64,000 nucleotides of DNA from CAVPTL01 sp963727235. Lineage in GTDB: Bacteria > Actinomycetota > Thermoleophilia > Gaiellales > JAICJC01. The position numbers were made by a program, and so were the translations under genes. Numbering within the stretch: position 1 is the stretch's first letter; every line of letters begins with the position of its first letter. Location of the stretch: contig CAVSFZ010000019.1 of the NCBI GenBank assembly GCA_963727235.1, forward strand, positions 62,001 to 126,000. The letters run 5' to 3'. The notes under the pieces are model-generated. The model saw only the letters and a list, made by a program, of their open reading frames with translations, was not told the DNA's origin and searched no databases. This document shows positions 23,375 through 32,107 of this stretch, one piece after another.

Positions 23375-23833
23375 GTGAAACTCTCTGCAAAGGCCGACTA
23401 CGCCGTCCGCGCAGTGCTGGTGCTCGCCGCCCACGAAGGCGATCGGCCGGTCAAGGGCGAGACGATCGCACGCACCCAGGACCTGCCTCCCAAATTTGTC
23501 GAGAACATCCTGGGCGAACTCAAGCACGCCGGCATCGTCAGCTCCCAGCGCGGGCCGGACGGCGGCTATCGCCTGGCGCGCGCGCCGGGAGATGTGACCC
23601 TGGCCGACGTGATCCGGGTGGTCGACGGGCCGATCGCCGCGGTCGCAGGGGTGCGCCCCGAGGATGTCTCCTACCCTCCGGGGGCCGAGGCGCTGCCGGG
23701 TGTGTGGCTGGAGGCGCGGGGCATGCTTCGGTCGGTGCTGGAGACCACCACCTTCGCCGATCTGGTGGAGCGCTCTCGCAGGCTCGCGGCCGGTGGTACG
23801 CGACCGGGCGGGACGGTACGCTCGGCGAGCTGA
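23375..23833 (+). CDS. Rrf2-family transcriptional regulator without cysteines
   Basis: 152 aa winged-helix regulator. It starts KLSAKADYAVRAVLVLA and has the recognition region LPPKFVENILGELKHAGIVSSQRGPDGGYRLAR and the helix VTLADVIRVVDGPIA. There is no cysteine anywhere, so it cannot hold the Fe-S cluster of IscR/NsrR-type members and must sense something else. GTG 23375 gives the canonical MKLSAKADY start and fits the -10 spacing; ATG 23369 would add two residues. The target genes are unknown. Confidence 0.9.
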   Translation: MKLSAKADYAVRAVLVLAAHEGDRPVKGETIARTQDLPPKFVENILGELKHAGIVSSQRGPDGGYRLARAPGDVTLADVIRVVDGPIAAVAGVRPEDVSYPPGAEALPGVWLEARGMLRSVLETTTFADLVERSRRLAAGGTRPGGTVRSAS

Positions 23834-23840
23834 CCCGGCG

Positions 23841-24782
23841 ATGGATCTCAAGCCCGTCTACCTCATCTGCGGCAGCGACTGGCCCAAGGTGGATTCGGCC
23901 ATCGCCCGTCTGCGGGATCGGTTCCAGGAGGAGTCGATCGAGCAGCTCTCGGTCGGAGACGAAGATGCGGATGTGGTTGCCTCCTGCAACGCCCTGGATC
24001 TCCTGGGCGGGCCGCGGCTGGTGCTGGTACGCGGCGCCGAGGCGCTTTCCGACGAGGACGCTGCCGCCATCGCCGTCTACCTGAAATCGCCGACTCCGGA
24101 TACCTGCCTGGCGCTGTTCGGCGGTGGCGGGATCGATCCCAAGAGCCCATTGGTGCGGGCCGTCGAGGCGGTCGGCGAGGCGCGCTTCTTCGATGCGCCC
24201 GACCGTAAGCAGGCCGCCGACTGGGTGGTCAAGCGCTTTGGCGCGGAAGGGGTCAGCTGCTCTGTGCCGGTGGCCCGCAGGCTGGTGGAGCTGGTCGGCG
24301 AGGACATGGGCGACCTCGCGCCGGAGGTGGAGAAGCTGATCGTGTTCGCGCGGGGTGAGGCGCCCGACGTCGAGGATGTCGAGGCGCTGGTACCGCCGCA
24401 GGTCGAGATCAAGCCGTGGGAGATCACCGACGCCTGGGGGAGGGGAGACTCCGCGTCCATGATTGCGTTGGCCGTTGCCGACATCGACGCCCCCGGTGAC
24501 GTCAACCGCGTCGTCTCCCAGCTCTCCGCCCATGTTCGCAAGGTGTGGCGAGCCGCCAGCCTGCTGGAGCGGGGCGCCACCCAGGCGGATGTGGCCAAGG
24601 AACTGGGAATGAAGCCCTACCCGACGCAGAAGCTGGTGGCGCAGGCACAGCGGTTTGGAGCAGCCGAGCTGGGTACGGCGATCGTGCGCCTGTCCCAGCT
24701 GGATCTGGCGGTCAAGGGCGGGAGCCGGCTGAACGCACGCTTCGAGCTCGAGCTCGCGCTGGCAGAGATCGCGACGGGATGA
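23841..24782 (+). CDS. holA: DNA polymerase III delta subunit
   Basis: 313 aa. Delta opens the sliding clamp in the clamp loader. The N-terminus YLICGSDWPKVDSAIARL and the later LVLVRGAE and DPKSPLVRAVE match the family, as does the C-terminal helical domain with MKPYPTQKLVAQAQRF and LDLAVKGGSRLNARFELELAL. Context is typical: comEA-comEC-holA-rpsT. The ATG is 7 nt after the Rrf2 stop. The stop overlaps the following gene (ATGA). Confidence 0.9.
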   Translation: MDLKPVYLICGSDWPKVDSAIARLRDRFQEESIEQLSVGDEDADVVASCNALDLLGGPRLVLVRGAEALSDEDAAAIAVYLKSPTPDTCLALFGGGGIDPKSPLVRAVEAVGEARFFDAPDRKQAADWVVKRFGAEGVSCSVPVARRLVELVGEDMGDLAPEVEKLIVFARGEAPDVEDVEALVPPQVEIKPWEITDAWGRGDSASMIALAVADIDAPGDVNRVVSQLSAHVRKVWRAASLLERGATQADVAKELGMKPYPTQKLVAQAQRFGAAELGTAIVRLSQLDLAVKGGSRLNARFELELALAEIATG

Positions 24783-25444
24783 ACGCCCAGACGGCGGCGG
24801 CCGCGGTGGCCACGCTGGTATCGATCGCCTGCACGGTGACGGTTGCGCGCCGCGCCCGCGACCGGGTCGCACTCCGCGCGCCGCTGGTGGCGTGGACGAT
24901 CGCGTTTGCCCTGTTTGCGATCGCCGACGCCGCCTTGTGGTACGGGGCGGCCCGCGGGTGGAGCGCGCCCGTGTTTCGGCTGTACTACCTCACCGGAGGC
25001 ATCCTGGTGGTCGCCTACCTGGCGGTGGGGGAGCTGCTGCTGGTGCTGCCCGGCCGGCGAGTGGCCCGGGTCACGGCGGCAACCATGCTGTTCATCACCT
25101 TCGCGGCGGTCAGCGCGGTGCTGGCCGCGCAGGTGGACGACCAGAAGCTTGCTGCCGCCGGCGCCGCTCCACCCAACGGCGCCCTGATCGGGGCCCCGCC
25201 GATCGCACTCGCGATCGTGCTCAACTCGGTGGGCACGGTGGTGGTGCTGGTGGGCTCGGTGCTGTCGGCCCGCAGACGCCGGGACTGGCGGCCCCTGCTG
25301 GTTGCCGTCGGCGTGGGCGTGGTGGCGTTGACCGCAAGCGCAACGCGTCTCAACAGCTACACGCTGTTTGCGCTCGGCCAAGCCCTCGGAGTGATGCTGA
25401 TCTTCCTGGGACTGGTTACACGGAGGCCGTCTGGCCCGCGATGA
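24779..25444 (+). CDS. Hypothetical multi-pass membrane protein
   Basis: 221 aa, unrecognised, with about seven hydrophobic helices (for example VAWTIAFALFAIADAALWYG, LTGGILVVAYLAVGELLLVL and TLFALGQALGVMLIFLGLV). It ends in a short basic tail. The ATG overlaps the holA stop. The 3' end overlaps convergent rpsT by 29 bp, so the two mRNAs are complementary over their coding ends. Confidence 0.75.
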   Translation: MNAQTAAAAVATLVSIACTVTVARRARDRVALRAPLVAWTIAFALFAIADAALWYGAARGWSAPVFRLYYLTGGILVVAYLAVGELLLVLPGRRVARVTAATMLFITFAAVSAVLAAQVDDQKLAAAGAAPPNGALIGAPPIALAIVLNSVGTVVVLVGSVLSARRRRDWRPLLVAVGVGVVALTASATRLNSYTLFALGQALGVMLIFLGLVTRRPSGPR

Positions 25445-25688
25445 TGCGCTGGGCCTGCGACTTGCGTCGGGCGGCGGTGTTCTTGTGGATGGCGTGGTGG
25501 GCGGCGGCGCGGTCGACCAGGCCCTGCAGGGCCGCGTGGGTCTCGGCAGCGCGCTCGGTGTCGCCGGCTTCCACCTCAGCCGCCAACCGCCGAAACAGCG
25601 TCTTGATCTGGGTCTTGTAGCGCAGGTTCTCGAGGCGCTGTCGCGCCGCTGTCCTGACTCGCTTGGCCTGCTGTTTAGAGTTCGCCAC
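25416..25688 (-). CDS. rpsT: 30S ribosomal protein S20
   Basis: 90-aa basic helical protein: ANSKQQAKRVRTAARQRLEN, then KTLFRRLAAEVEAGD, AAHHAIHKNTAARRKSQAQRI. Start GTG 25688 was chosen over the longer frame because it gives the canonical A-N-S-K-Q beginning and has AAGGA 6 nt upstream. It is placed opposite holA, as in many bacteria. It has a leadered promoter, unlike most neighbours. Confidence 0.95.
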   Translation of the reverse strand: MANSKQQAKRVRTAARQRLENLRYKTQIKTLFRRLAAEVEAGDTERAAETHAALQGLVDRAAAHHAIHKNTAARRKSQAQRIIAGQTASV

Positions 25689-25737
25689 GAACCATCCTTG
25701 AGATTGCACGGCAATACGCCCGTTGCCGAGCGCGGGG

Positions 25738-25763
25738 ATGATAGCAAACCCGGTCTGTAGACT
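25738..25763. promoter_or_regulatory. Divergent -10 elements for rpsT and murJ
   Basis: Minus-strand TATCAT (25743-25738) serves rpsT with a leader of about 45 nt. Plus-strand TAGACT (25758-25763) ends 9 nt before murJ ATG 25773. The two are 14 bp apart. Confidence 0.55.
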
Positions 25764-25772
25764 CAGCCGCCG

Positions 25773-27326
25773 ATGGCATCGGATCCCACCCGCAGGCGGC
25801 TGGCCGCTTCGACCGCAGCATTCGGATCGGCCACGCTGGTGTCGCGGGTGGCCGGATTGGTGCGCGAGATGCTGGCCGCCTTCTTCTTCGGGGCGAGCAC
25901 CACCTACAGCGCGTTTGTGATCGCCTTCAACGTGCCCAACCTGATTCGCAGCCTGGTTGCCGACAATGCCATCAGCGCCGCCTTCGTGCCGGTGTTCGTG
26001 GAGCTGCGCGAGACTCGCGGCGAGGCCGAGGCCTGGCGGGTTGCAAGCATCGTGATCTGGATGACTGCGATCGTCCTGGGTGCCATCTCGGCGGTGTTCA
26101 TGCTGGCGGCTCCGTGGTTCATGCAGATCTTCGTGCCCGGCCGCGGGGTCAGCAACAGCCTGGTGGTGTCGCTCGCCCAGATCATGTTCCCGATCGTCGT
26201 GATCCTGGGGCTTACGGGTGTGGTCACCGGAATCCTCAACTCCTACAACATCTTCGGCCTGCCGGCCTTTGCGCCGGTGATCTGGAACCTGGTCATCATC
26301 GGCTTCCTGGTGACGCAGCAGGGAAACGTGTACGCCTACGCGTGGGGAGTTCTGGTGGCAACGGTGATCCAGTTTCTGATCCCGCTGCCCCTGCTGCGCG
26401 GCCGTGCGCGGCGCGGGCTGGTGTTCTCACTCGCCTGGGACAACCCCGACGTCCGGCGCATCCTCAAGCTGATGATCCCGGTCACGATCGGATTGGGGCT
26501 GATCAACATCAACCTCACCATCGATCTGGCGGTGGGCTCACTGGCATCGTCTGGGAACGTGCCGGGCGAGCTCAGCTACGCATTCCGGCTGTTCATGCTT
26601 CCTCAAGGGCTGTTCTCGGTGGCCGTCTCGGCCGTGCTCTTTCCCGAGATCTCGCGGCTGGTGGCGCTGGGTGACTTCGCCGGATTCCGTGCGCGCGTCT
26701 CCGAAGGCACGCGCACCATCATCTTTCTGCTGTTACCCGCCTCGGTGATCTCGATTGCGTTCGCCGATCCGATCACCCGGCTGCTGTTCCAGCACGGCGT
26801 GTTCACGACCGATGACACCCATGAGGTCGCCCTGGCGCTGACCACGTTCTCCCTGGGGTTGACCTTCAACGGCTTGGCGCTGCTGCTCACGCGTGCCTTC
26901 TTCGCACTCCAGGAGCCCCGGATCCCGACCCAGGTGGCCGCCGTCAACCTGTTTCTCAATCTGGTTCTCGATCTGGCCTTGTACCAGCCGTACGGGGCGG
27001 CCGGGATTGCGCTCGCCACCTCGATCGTGACGGCGTTCAACGCGATTGTGCTGGCGATCCTCCTGCGCCGCCGGGTGGGCAGCCTGGAGTTCGGCGCGAT
27101 CACCGGCGAGGTGGGGCGGATCGCGGTGGCGTCGGTGTATCTGGTGGTGGCTGCCTACGGGCTGTGGTGGGTGCTGGATCAGCTTCTGGGACAGTCACTG
27201 GTCGCCCAGATCGTCAGCCTGGGCCTGGGGCTGGGGGTCGGCGCGGCCTGTTTCATCGCGGCCGGCAGGATGCTGCGGCTGGCCGACGTCGGCATTCTGC
27301 AGACGCTGGTCGCGCGCGGGCGGTAG
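25773..27326 (+). CDS. murJ: Lipid II flippase MurJ (MviN family)
   Basis: 517 aa MOP-superfamily flippase with about 14 membrane helices. Family landmarks are TLVSRVAGLVREMLAAFFFG, AFNVPNLIRSLVADNAISAAFVPVF and LLFQHGVFTTDDT. It moves lipid-linked peptidoglycan precursor across the membrane. The ATG follows TAGACT by 9 nt, so the transcript is probably almost leaderless. Confidence 0.94.
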   Translation: MASDPTRRRLAASTAAFGSATLVSRVAGLVREMLAAFFFGASTTYSAFVIAFNVPNLIRSLVADNAISAAFVPVFVELRETRGEAEAWRVASIVIWMTAIVLGAISAVFMLAAPWFMQIFVPGRGVSNSLVVSLAQIMFPIVVILGLTGVVTGILNSYNIFGLPAFAPVIWNLVIIGFLVTQQGNVYAYAWGVLVATVIQFLIPLPLLRGRARRGLVFSLAWDNPDVRRILKLMIPVTIGLGLININLTIDLAVGSLASSGNVPGELSYAFRLFMLPQGLFSVAVSAVLFPEISRLVALGDFAGFRARVSEGTRTIIFLLLPASVISIAFADPITRLLFQHGVFTTDDTHEVALALTTFSLGLTFNGLALLLTRAFFALQEPRIPTQVAAVNLFLNLVLDLALYQPYGAAGIALATSIVTAFNAIVLAILLRRRVGSLEFGAITGEVGRIAVASVYLVVAAYGLWWVLDQLLGQSLVAQIVSLGLGLGVGAACFIAAGRMLRLADVGILQTLVARGR

Positions 27327-27369
27327 CCGGACTTTGCAAGAAGTCGCACGAGTGAGGTGGAGTGTGCCG

Positions 27370-27375
27370 TAGGCT
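27370..27375 (+). promoter_or_regulatory. -10 element of the alpha/beta hydrolase gene
   Basis: TAGGCT ends exactly 6 nt before ATG 27382. Confidence 0.55.
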
Positions 27376-27381
27376 CGGGGG

Positions 27382-28140
27382 ATGCCGACGGTGGACTCTT
27401 CCGGCATCCGGATCCACTACAGCGTCGAGGGCGACGGCCCGGCGCTGGTACTGCACGGCGGCGTGGCCGGAGATATGCGCGTGTGGCGCGATGCCGGCTA
27501 CCTCGACGGCCTGGCAGGCATGACACTCGTCACCGTCGACCCGCGTGGACACGGGCTCAGCGACCGGCCGCTGGGGCTCGAAGCCCACCGCATCGAGCAT
27601 TACGTCACCGACGTGCTGCGGGTGCTGGATGCAGAGGACATCGAGTGCTGCTCGTTCCTGGGCCACGGTGATGGGTCGTGCGTCGGGGTGGAGCTGGCGG
27701 TGCAACACCCGCGCAGAGTTGCCCGGCTGGTCGCCGTCGGTGCGATCGAGGACCCGGCAGACCGGGTCGACGTCGCGCGGGCGCTGCGCGGTGCGGGCCT
27801 GGTGCCGGTGGTGCGGTCGCTGGCCCGGGCAGAGGGCCTGGAGCTGCCCAGCTGGCTCTGGCTCCAGCTGATCGAGTCCGATCTCAACATGGTGTGCTGC
27901 CAGTTGGAGGCGTGGTCGGACTGGCCGGGAGTGTGGCCGCTGCTGCCTCGGCTGACGGTACCGACCCTGTTCGTGGTGGGGCAGTACGAGGACCCCACCG
28001 GCGATGCTGCAAGGGCCGCCGCGGCTGTTCCCGCAGGAGCGGCGGCGACCGTCGACGGCGCCGGTCACCTCGGCCTCCTGCTGCAGACCGATGCGGTGCT
28101 GCGGGCGGCGGCGCCGTTCCTCTGCGGGGCCGCCCGGTAA
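27382..28140 (+). CDS. Alpha/beta-hydrolase-fold protein lacking the nucleophile serine
   Basis: 252 aa with a clear alpha/beta hydrolase fold: oxyanion-type LVLHGGVAG near residue 23, VDPRGHGLSD near 52 and the terminal GAGHLGL carrying the usual catalytic His. The nucleophile elbow, normally GxSxG, reads GHGDG at 94-98, with Gly96 at the serine position and an Asp next to it. The acid position in VVGQYEDP is retained. It is therefore either a non-hydrolytic homologue or uses another mechanism. Its TAA stop forms the start of the lepA -10 hexamer. Confidence 0.85.
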   Translation: MPTVDSSGIRIHYSVEGDGPALVLHGGVAGDMRVWRDAGYLDGLAGMTLVTVDPRGHGLSDRPLGLEAHRIEHYVTDVLRVLDAEDIECCSFLGHGDGSCVGVELAVQHPRRVARLVAVGAIEDPADRVDVARALRGAGLVPVVRSLARAEGLELPSWLWLQLIESDLNMVCCQLEAWSDWPGVWPLLPRLTVPTLFVVGQYEDPTGDAARAAAAVPAGAAATVDGAGHLGLLLQTDAVLRAAAPFLCGAAR

Positions 28141-28143
28141 CCT
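28138..28143 (+). promoter_or_regulatory. -10 element of lepA
   Basis: TAACCT ends exactly 6 nt before ATG 28150; its first three bases are the stop codon of the upstream gene. Confidence 0.45.
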
Positions 28144-28149
28144 GTATCC

Positions 28150-29955
28150 ATGCCGCTTTCGCGCATCCGCAACTTCTCGATCATCGCCCACATCGACCAC
28201 GGTAAGTCGACGTTGGCCGATCGCATCCTGCAGATGACCCAGACCGTGGCCGAGCGTGACATGCGCGCCCAGCTGCTCGACTCGATGGATCTCGAACGCG
28301 AGCGCGGGATCACGATCAAGGCCCAGGCTGTGCGGGTGATGTTCCGGGCGGCGGACGAGCGCACGTACGAGCTCAACCTGATCGACACCCCGGGCCACGT
28401 CGACTTCAGCTACGAGGTCAGCCGCAGTCTGGCAGCCTGCGAAGGTGCGTTGCTGGTCGTGGACGCCGCCCAGGGGATCGAGGCCCAGACGCTGGCCAAC
28501 GCGTATCTGGCGATCGAGGGGAACCTCGAGATCGTCCCGGTGGTCGACAAGATCGACCTGCCGTCGGCCGATCCCGACGGCGTGGCCGCCGAGGTGGCCG
28601 GGCTGGTTGGCGGTTCGCCCGACGACGTGCTGCGCATCTCCGCAAAGACGGGTGCCGGGATCGAGCAGGTGCTGCAGGCCATCGTCGACCACATCCCGGC
28701 ACCGTCGGGCGAGGCCGGCGCGCCGCCTCGGGCGCTGATCTTCGACTCGACCTACGATCAGTACCGGGGTGTGGTGGCATTCGTGCGCATGGTCGACGGC
28801 AGCTTTCATCCGGGCGATCGGGTGCGCGCGATGGCCGCCACCACCACCTTCGATGTGGAGGAGCTCGGCTTCTTCTCGCCCGGTATGCGGCCGGCAAAGC
28901 ACCTTGCCGCCGGCGAGGTGGGGTACATCATCACCGGGCTCAAGGACGTTTCGCAGCTGCGGGTGGGGGACACGCTGACGCATGCCCGGCAGGGTGCGAC
29001 CGAGGCGCTGCCGGGGTACCTCGAAGTCAAGCCGATGGTGTTCGCGGGGCTCTTTCCAACCGACTCCGACGAGTACCCCGAGCTGCGAGATGCGCTGGAG
29101 AAGCTGAAGCTGAACGACGCCGCCCTGTCCTACGAGCCGGAGAGCTCGAGGGCTCTGGGATTCGGGTTTCGGTGCGGCTTTCTGGGACTGCTTCACATGG
29201 ACATCGTGCGGGAGCGGCTGGAGCGCGAGTACGAGCTGGATCTGCTGGTGACCGCACCCAACGTCGCCTACCGGGCCCAGGTGGCCGACGGCAGCTGGGT
29301 GGAGGTGCACAACCCAGCCCAGATGCCCGACTCCGACATACTGGCCACCGAGGAGCCGTACGTGCGGGCGTCCACGATCACCCCCAAGGAGCACGTGGGC
29401 ACGGTCATGGAGCTCAATCAGGAGCGGCGGGGCGAATACCACCACATGGCCTACCTGAGTGAGGATCGGGTGCAGCTGGTGTACGACATCCCGCTGGCCG
29501 AGATCGTGCTCGATTACTACGACAAGCTCAAGAGCCGTACGCGCGGCTACGCCTCGTTCGACTACGACCTGCTCGGGTTTCGCGAGGGCAAGGTGGTGAA
29601 GGTGGATGTGCTGCTGGCGGGCGAGCGGGTCGACTCGCTGTCGCTGATCACCCACCGCGACAATGCCCAGCGCCAGGGGCGGGTGCTGGTGGAGACGCTG
29701 CGGGAGCGGATTCCCCGGCAGATGTTCGACGTCGCCATCCAGGCTGCGATCGGGTCGCGCGTGATCGCCCGCGAGACGGTCAAGGCCAAGCGCAAGGACG
29801 TCACCGCCAAGTGCTACGGCGGCGACATCTCCCGCAAGCGCAAGCTGCTGGAAAAGCAGAAGAAGGGCAAGCGCCGGATGAAGCAGGTGGGCAGCGTGGA
29901 GGTGCCACAGGAAGCGTTCCTGGCGGTGCTCGAGATCAACCGGGAGTCCGCGTGA
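28150..29955 (+). CDS. lepA: Elongation factor 4 (LepA)
   Basis: 601 aa translational GTPase. G1 is AHIDHGKSTLADR, G3 is DTPGHVDFSYE and G4 is DKIDLPSAD, with Asp where NKID is usual. EF4-specific parts are the C-terminal KRKKGKRRMK-like basic tail (EKQKKGKRRMKQVG) and GFRCGFLGLLHMDI. Residues 1-180 are the G domain and about 190-270 domain II. The leaderless ATG is supported by TAACCT 6 nt upstream. The stop overlaps hemW (GTGA). Confidence 0.97.
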   Translation: MPLSRIRNFSIIAHIDHGKSTLADRILQMTQTVAERDMRAQLLDSMDLERERGITIKAQAVRVMFRAADERTYELNLIDTPGHVDFSYEVSRSLAACEGALLVVDAAQGIEAQTLANAYLAIEGNLEIVPVVDKIDLPSADPDGVAAEVAGLVGGSPDDVLRISAKTGAGIEQVLQAIVDHIPAPSGEAGAPPRALIFDSTYDQYRGVVAFVRMVDGSFHPGDRVRAMAATTTFDVEELGFFSPGMRPAKHLAAGEVGYIITGLKDVSQLRVGDTLTHARQGATEALPGYLEVKPMVFAGLFPTDSDEYPELRDALEKLKLNDAALSYEPESSRALGFGFRCGFLGLLHMDIVRERLEREYELDLLVTAPNVAYRAQVADGSWVEVHNPAQMPDSDILATEEPYVRASTITPKEHVGTVMELNQERRGEYHHMAYLSEDRVQLVYDIPLAEIVLDYYDKLKSRTRGYASFDYDLLGFREGKVVKVDVLLAGERVDSLSLITHRDNAQRQGRVLVETLRERIPRQMFDVAIQAAIGSRVIARETVKAKRKDVTAKCYGGDISRKRKLLEKQKKGKRRMKQVGSVEVPQEAFLAVLEINRESA

Positions 29956-31031
29956 GCCGTATCGACCACCTGTACGTGCATGTCCCGTTTTGCGCCCACC
30001 GCTGTGGCTACTGCGACTTCGTCACCGTGACCGGCAACGAGCATCTGCAGGCCCGTTACGTGGACGCGTTGCTGGCCGAGATGTCGGCCGTCGCGTCGCC
30101 GCTCGAAACGGTGTTCATTGGCGGCGGCACGCCGACGCTTCTGGATGACGTGCAGCTCGCCCGGTTGCTCGGCGGCCTGCCGTCGGCCGGCGAGATCACG
30201 ATCGAGTGCAATCCCGAGACGGTCACACCGGCGAAGGCTCAAGTATTGGTTGAGGGTGGGGTCACGCGGGTCTCGGTGGGGGCCCAGAGCTTCAACGCCG
30301 AGCACCTGAGGACGCTCGAGCGACTCGCCCAACCGGACACCGTTCGGCTCGCAGTGCGCCGATTGCGAGCGGCCGGCATCTCAAACCTCAACCTCGACTT
30401 GATGTTTGGGGTTCCAGGTCAGAGCGAGGCCGACCTGAGGCTCGACCTCGACAACGTGTTGAGCCTCGAGCCCCAGCACATCAGCTACTACGAGCTCGAA
30501 GCCAAGCCGGGCACGCGCTTCACCCACCGTCACGGGGCCGCGCTGGAACTGGTCGCCGACAGCATGGAACACTTCTACCAGGTGGTGGTGGGGACGCTCC
30601 GCGCGGCCGGCTACCGGTGGTATGAGACCGCCAACTTCTGCCGGCCGGGCCGCGAGTCCCAGCACAACCTCGGCTACTGGCTCGGGCACGATTATCTCGG
30701 TGTCGGCGTCGGTGCCGTCTCCACCGTCGGTCTCGAGCGGCGCCGGGTACGGCCCAGCCTGCCGCGGTATCTGAAGGCGGTGGAGTCGGGAGCCGCCCCG
30801 GAGACCGAGCTGGAAGTCCTGACTCCGTCGCAGCGCGAGCTGGAGCGATTGATGCTCGGCCTGCGCCTCGACCGGCCGGTGCGGGTGGAATCGGTCTCCG
30901 GCGTGCTGGATGAGTCCGGTGTCTCGAGGATGGAACGGGCGGGCATGGTGTGTCGGGGGGACGGCATGATGTGGCTGACAGACCGCGGCCGCCATGTCGC
31001 CGACGAGGTGGTCGTCTCGATGGTGCGATGA
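29952..31031 (+). CDS. hemW: Radical SAM HemW / coproporphyrinogen III oxidase-like protein
   Basis: 359 aa. The radical-SAM cluster motif CAHRCGYC (CxxxCxxC) follows YVHVPF at residues 8-13, and GGGTPTLLDD and NPETVTP are SAM-binding segments. The absence of the extra N-terminal region of HemN favours HemW, a haem chaperone, over a true oxidase. The GTG overlaps the lepA stop, and the order lepA-hemW-hrcA is widespread. Confidence 0.93.
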   Translation: MSRIDHLYVHVPFCAHRCGYCDFVTVTGNEHLQARYVDALLAEMSAVASPLETVFIGGGTPTLLDDVQLARLLGGLPSAGEITIECNPETVTPAKAQVLVEGGVTRVSVGAQSFNAEHLRTLERLAQPDTVRLAVRRLRAAGISNLNLDLMFGVPGQSEADLRLDLDNVLSLEPQHISYYELEAKPGTRFTHRHGAALELVADSMEHFYQVVVGTLRAAGYRWYETANFCRPGRESQHNLGYWLGHDYLGVGVGAVSTVGLERRRVRPSLPRYLKAVESGAAPETELEVLTPSQRELERLMLGLRLDRPVRVESVSGVLDESGVSRMERAGMVCRGDGMMWLTDRGRHVADEVVVSMVR

Positions 31032-32062
31032 GCCAGCGTCCCGACCTCTCTCCCCGGCAGGTGCAGATCCTGACCGACGTGGTGGCCTCCTACATCGCCA
31101 CCGGTCACCCCGTGGGTTCGCGCACGCTGGTGGAGAAGAACGACATCGATGCCTCTCCCTCGACGGTGCGCTACGAGCTCGCCGAGCTGGAGAACCGGGG
31201 ACTGCTCAATCATCCCCATACCTCCGCCGGGCGGGTGCCGACCGACGCCGGCTACCGGCTGTACGCCGAGCTGCTGTTGCAGCAGCCGCTGGGAGCGGCC
31301 AACCTGCCGGTCGATCTCAGCGCCACCCGCTCCGAGATCGATTCGGCGCTTCGCGCCACCACCGAGATGCTGTCGCACGTCACCTCGCTGCTGGCGCTGG
31401 TAACGGCCCCGCCGCTGGATACGACGGAGATCCGGCGGGTGGAGGTGCTGTTGTTGCAGGCGCAGGTGGTGATGGTGGTGGTGATCACCTCCACCGGCGG
31501 GGTGACCAAGAAGATCTTCCCGTTCCCGGCGGCGGTCGACCCCAAGCTGGTGGAGTGGGCAGGGGAGTTCCTCAACGAACAGCTCGGGGGGGTGCGGGCG
31601 GGTACACGCACGCTCCAGACCCGACTGCAGGAGCCGGGACTCTCACCGGTCGAGCGGCAGCTGATCGACACGCTGCGTCCCGCCTTCACCGAGCTGGTCG
31701 AGGGTGGTGAGCAGATGCTCTACATCGGCGGCGCCGCACGGCTCTTGGAGGAGATGCGATTCGCCGATCTGGCCGAGATCAACGGGCTGATGCGGGTGCT
31801 CGAGGAGCGAATGGATCTGCTGGAGATGTTGCGCGGCGCGCTCGACGCGCGGCGGCTGTACGTGCGCGTCGGCAGTGACAACGCGGTGCCCCACATGCAC
31901 GCGCTGGCGATGGTCGCCGCAAACTACGGCTTGGTCACCCAAAACCTTGGCACGGTCTCGTTGATCGGGCCGATGCGGATGGACTACGCGACCGCGATCC
32001 GGTCGGTGCGCGGCGCTGCGGCGGCGCTTTCGGCATTCGTCGAAGACATGTACGAGGAGTAG
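31028..32062 (+). CDS. hrcA: Heat-inducible transcription repressor HrcA
   Basis: 344 aa. The winged-helix N-terminus has LSPRQVQILTDVVASYIATG, PVGSRTLVE, ASPSTVRYELAELENRG and PHTSAGRVPTDAGYRLY. The GAF-like C-terminal part has RVGSDNAVPHMHALAMVAANYG and GTVSLIGPMRMDYATAI. HrcA represses chaperone genes through CIRCE. I looked for the CIRCE element (TTAGCACTC repeats) upstream of hrcA and of dnaJ (35217) and did not find it. The ATG overlaps the hemW stop. Confidence 0.95.
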   Translation: MSQRPDLSPRQVQILTDVVASYIATGHPVGSRTLVEKNDIDASPSTVRYELAELENRGLLNHPHTSAGRVPTDAGYRLYAELLLQQPLGAANLPVDLSATRSEIDSALRATTEMLSHVTSLLALVTAPPLDTTEIRRVEVLLLQAQVVMVVVITSTGGVTKKIFPFPAAVDPKLVEWAGEFLNEQLGGVRAGTRTLQTRLQEPGLSPVERQLIDTLRPAFTELVEGGEQMLYIGGAARLLEEMRFADLAEINGLMRVLEERMDLLEMLRGALDARRLYVRVGSDNAVPHMHALAMVAANYGLVTQNLGTVSLIGPMRMDYATAIRSVRGAAAALSAFVEDMYEE

Positions 32063-32107
32063 CGCTCCGCGCTGAATCGAGGGTGGTCGTGGTCGATCAC
32101 CCGAACC

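Noticed and set aside
27253..29655. An 800-codon open frame on the minus strand
   Set aside because: Antisense to the hydrolase and lepA; no motifs, and lepA is unambiguous.
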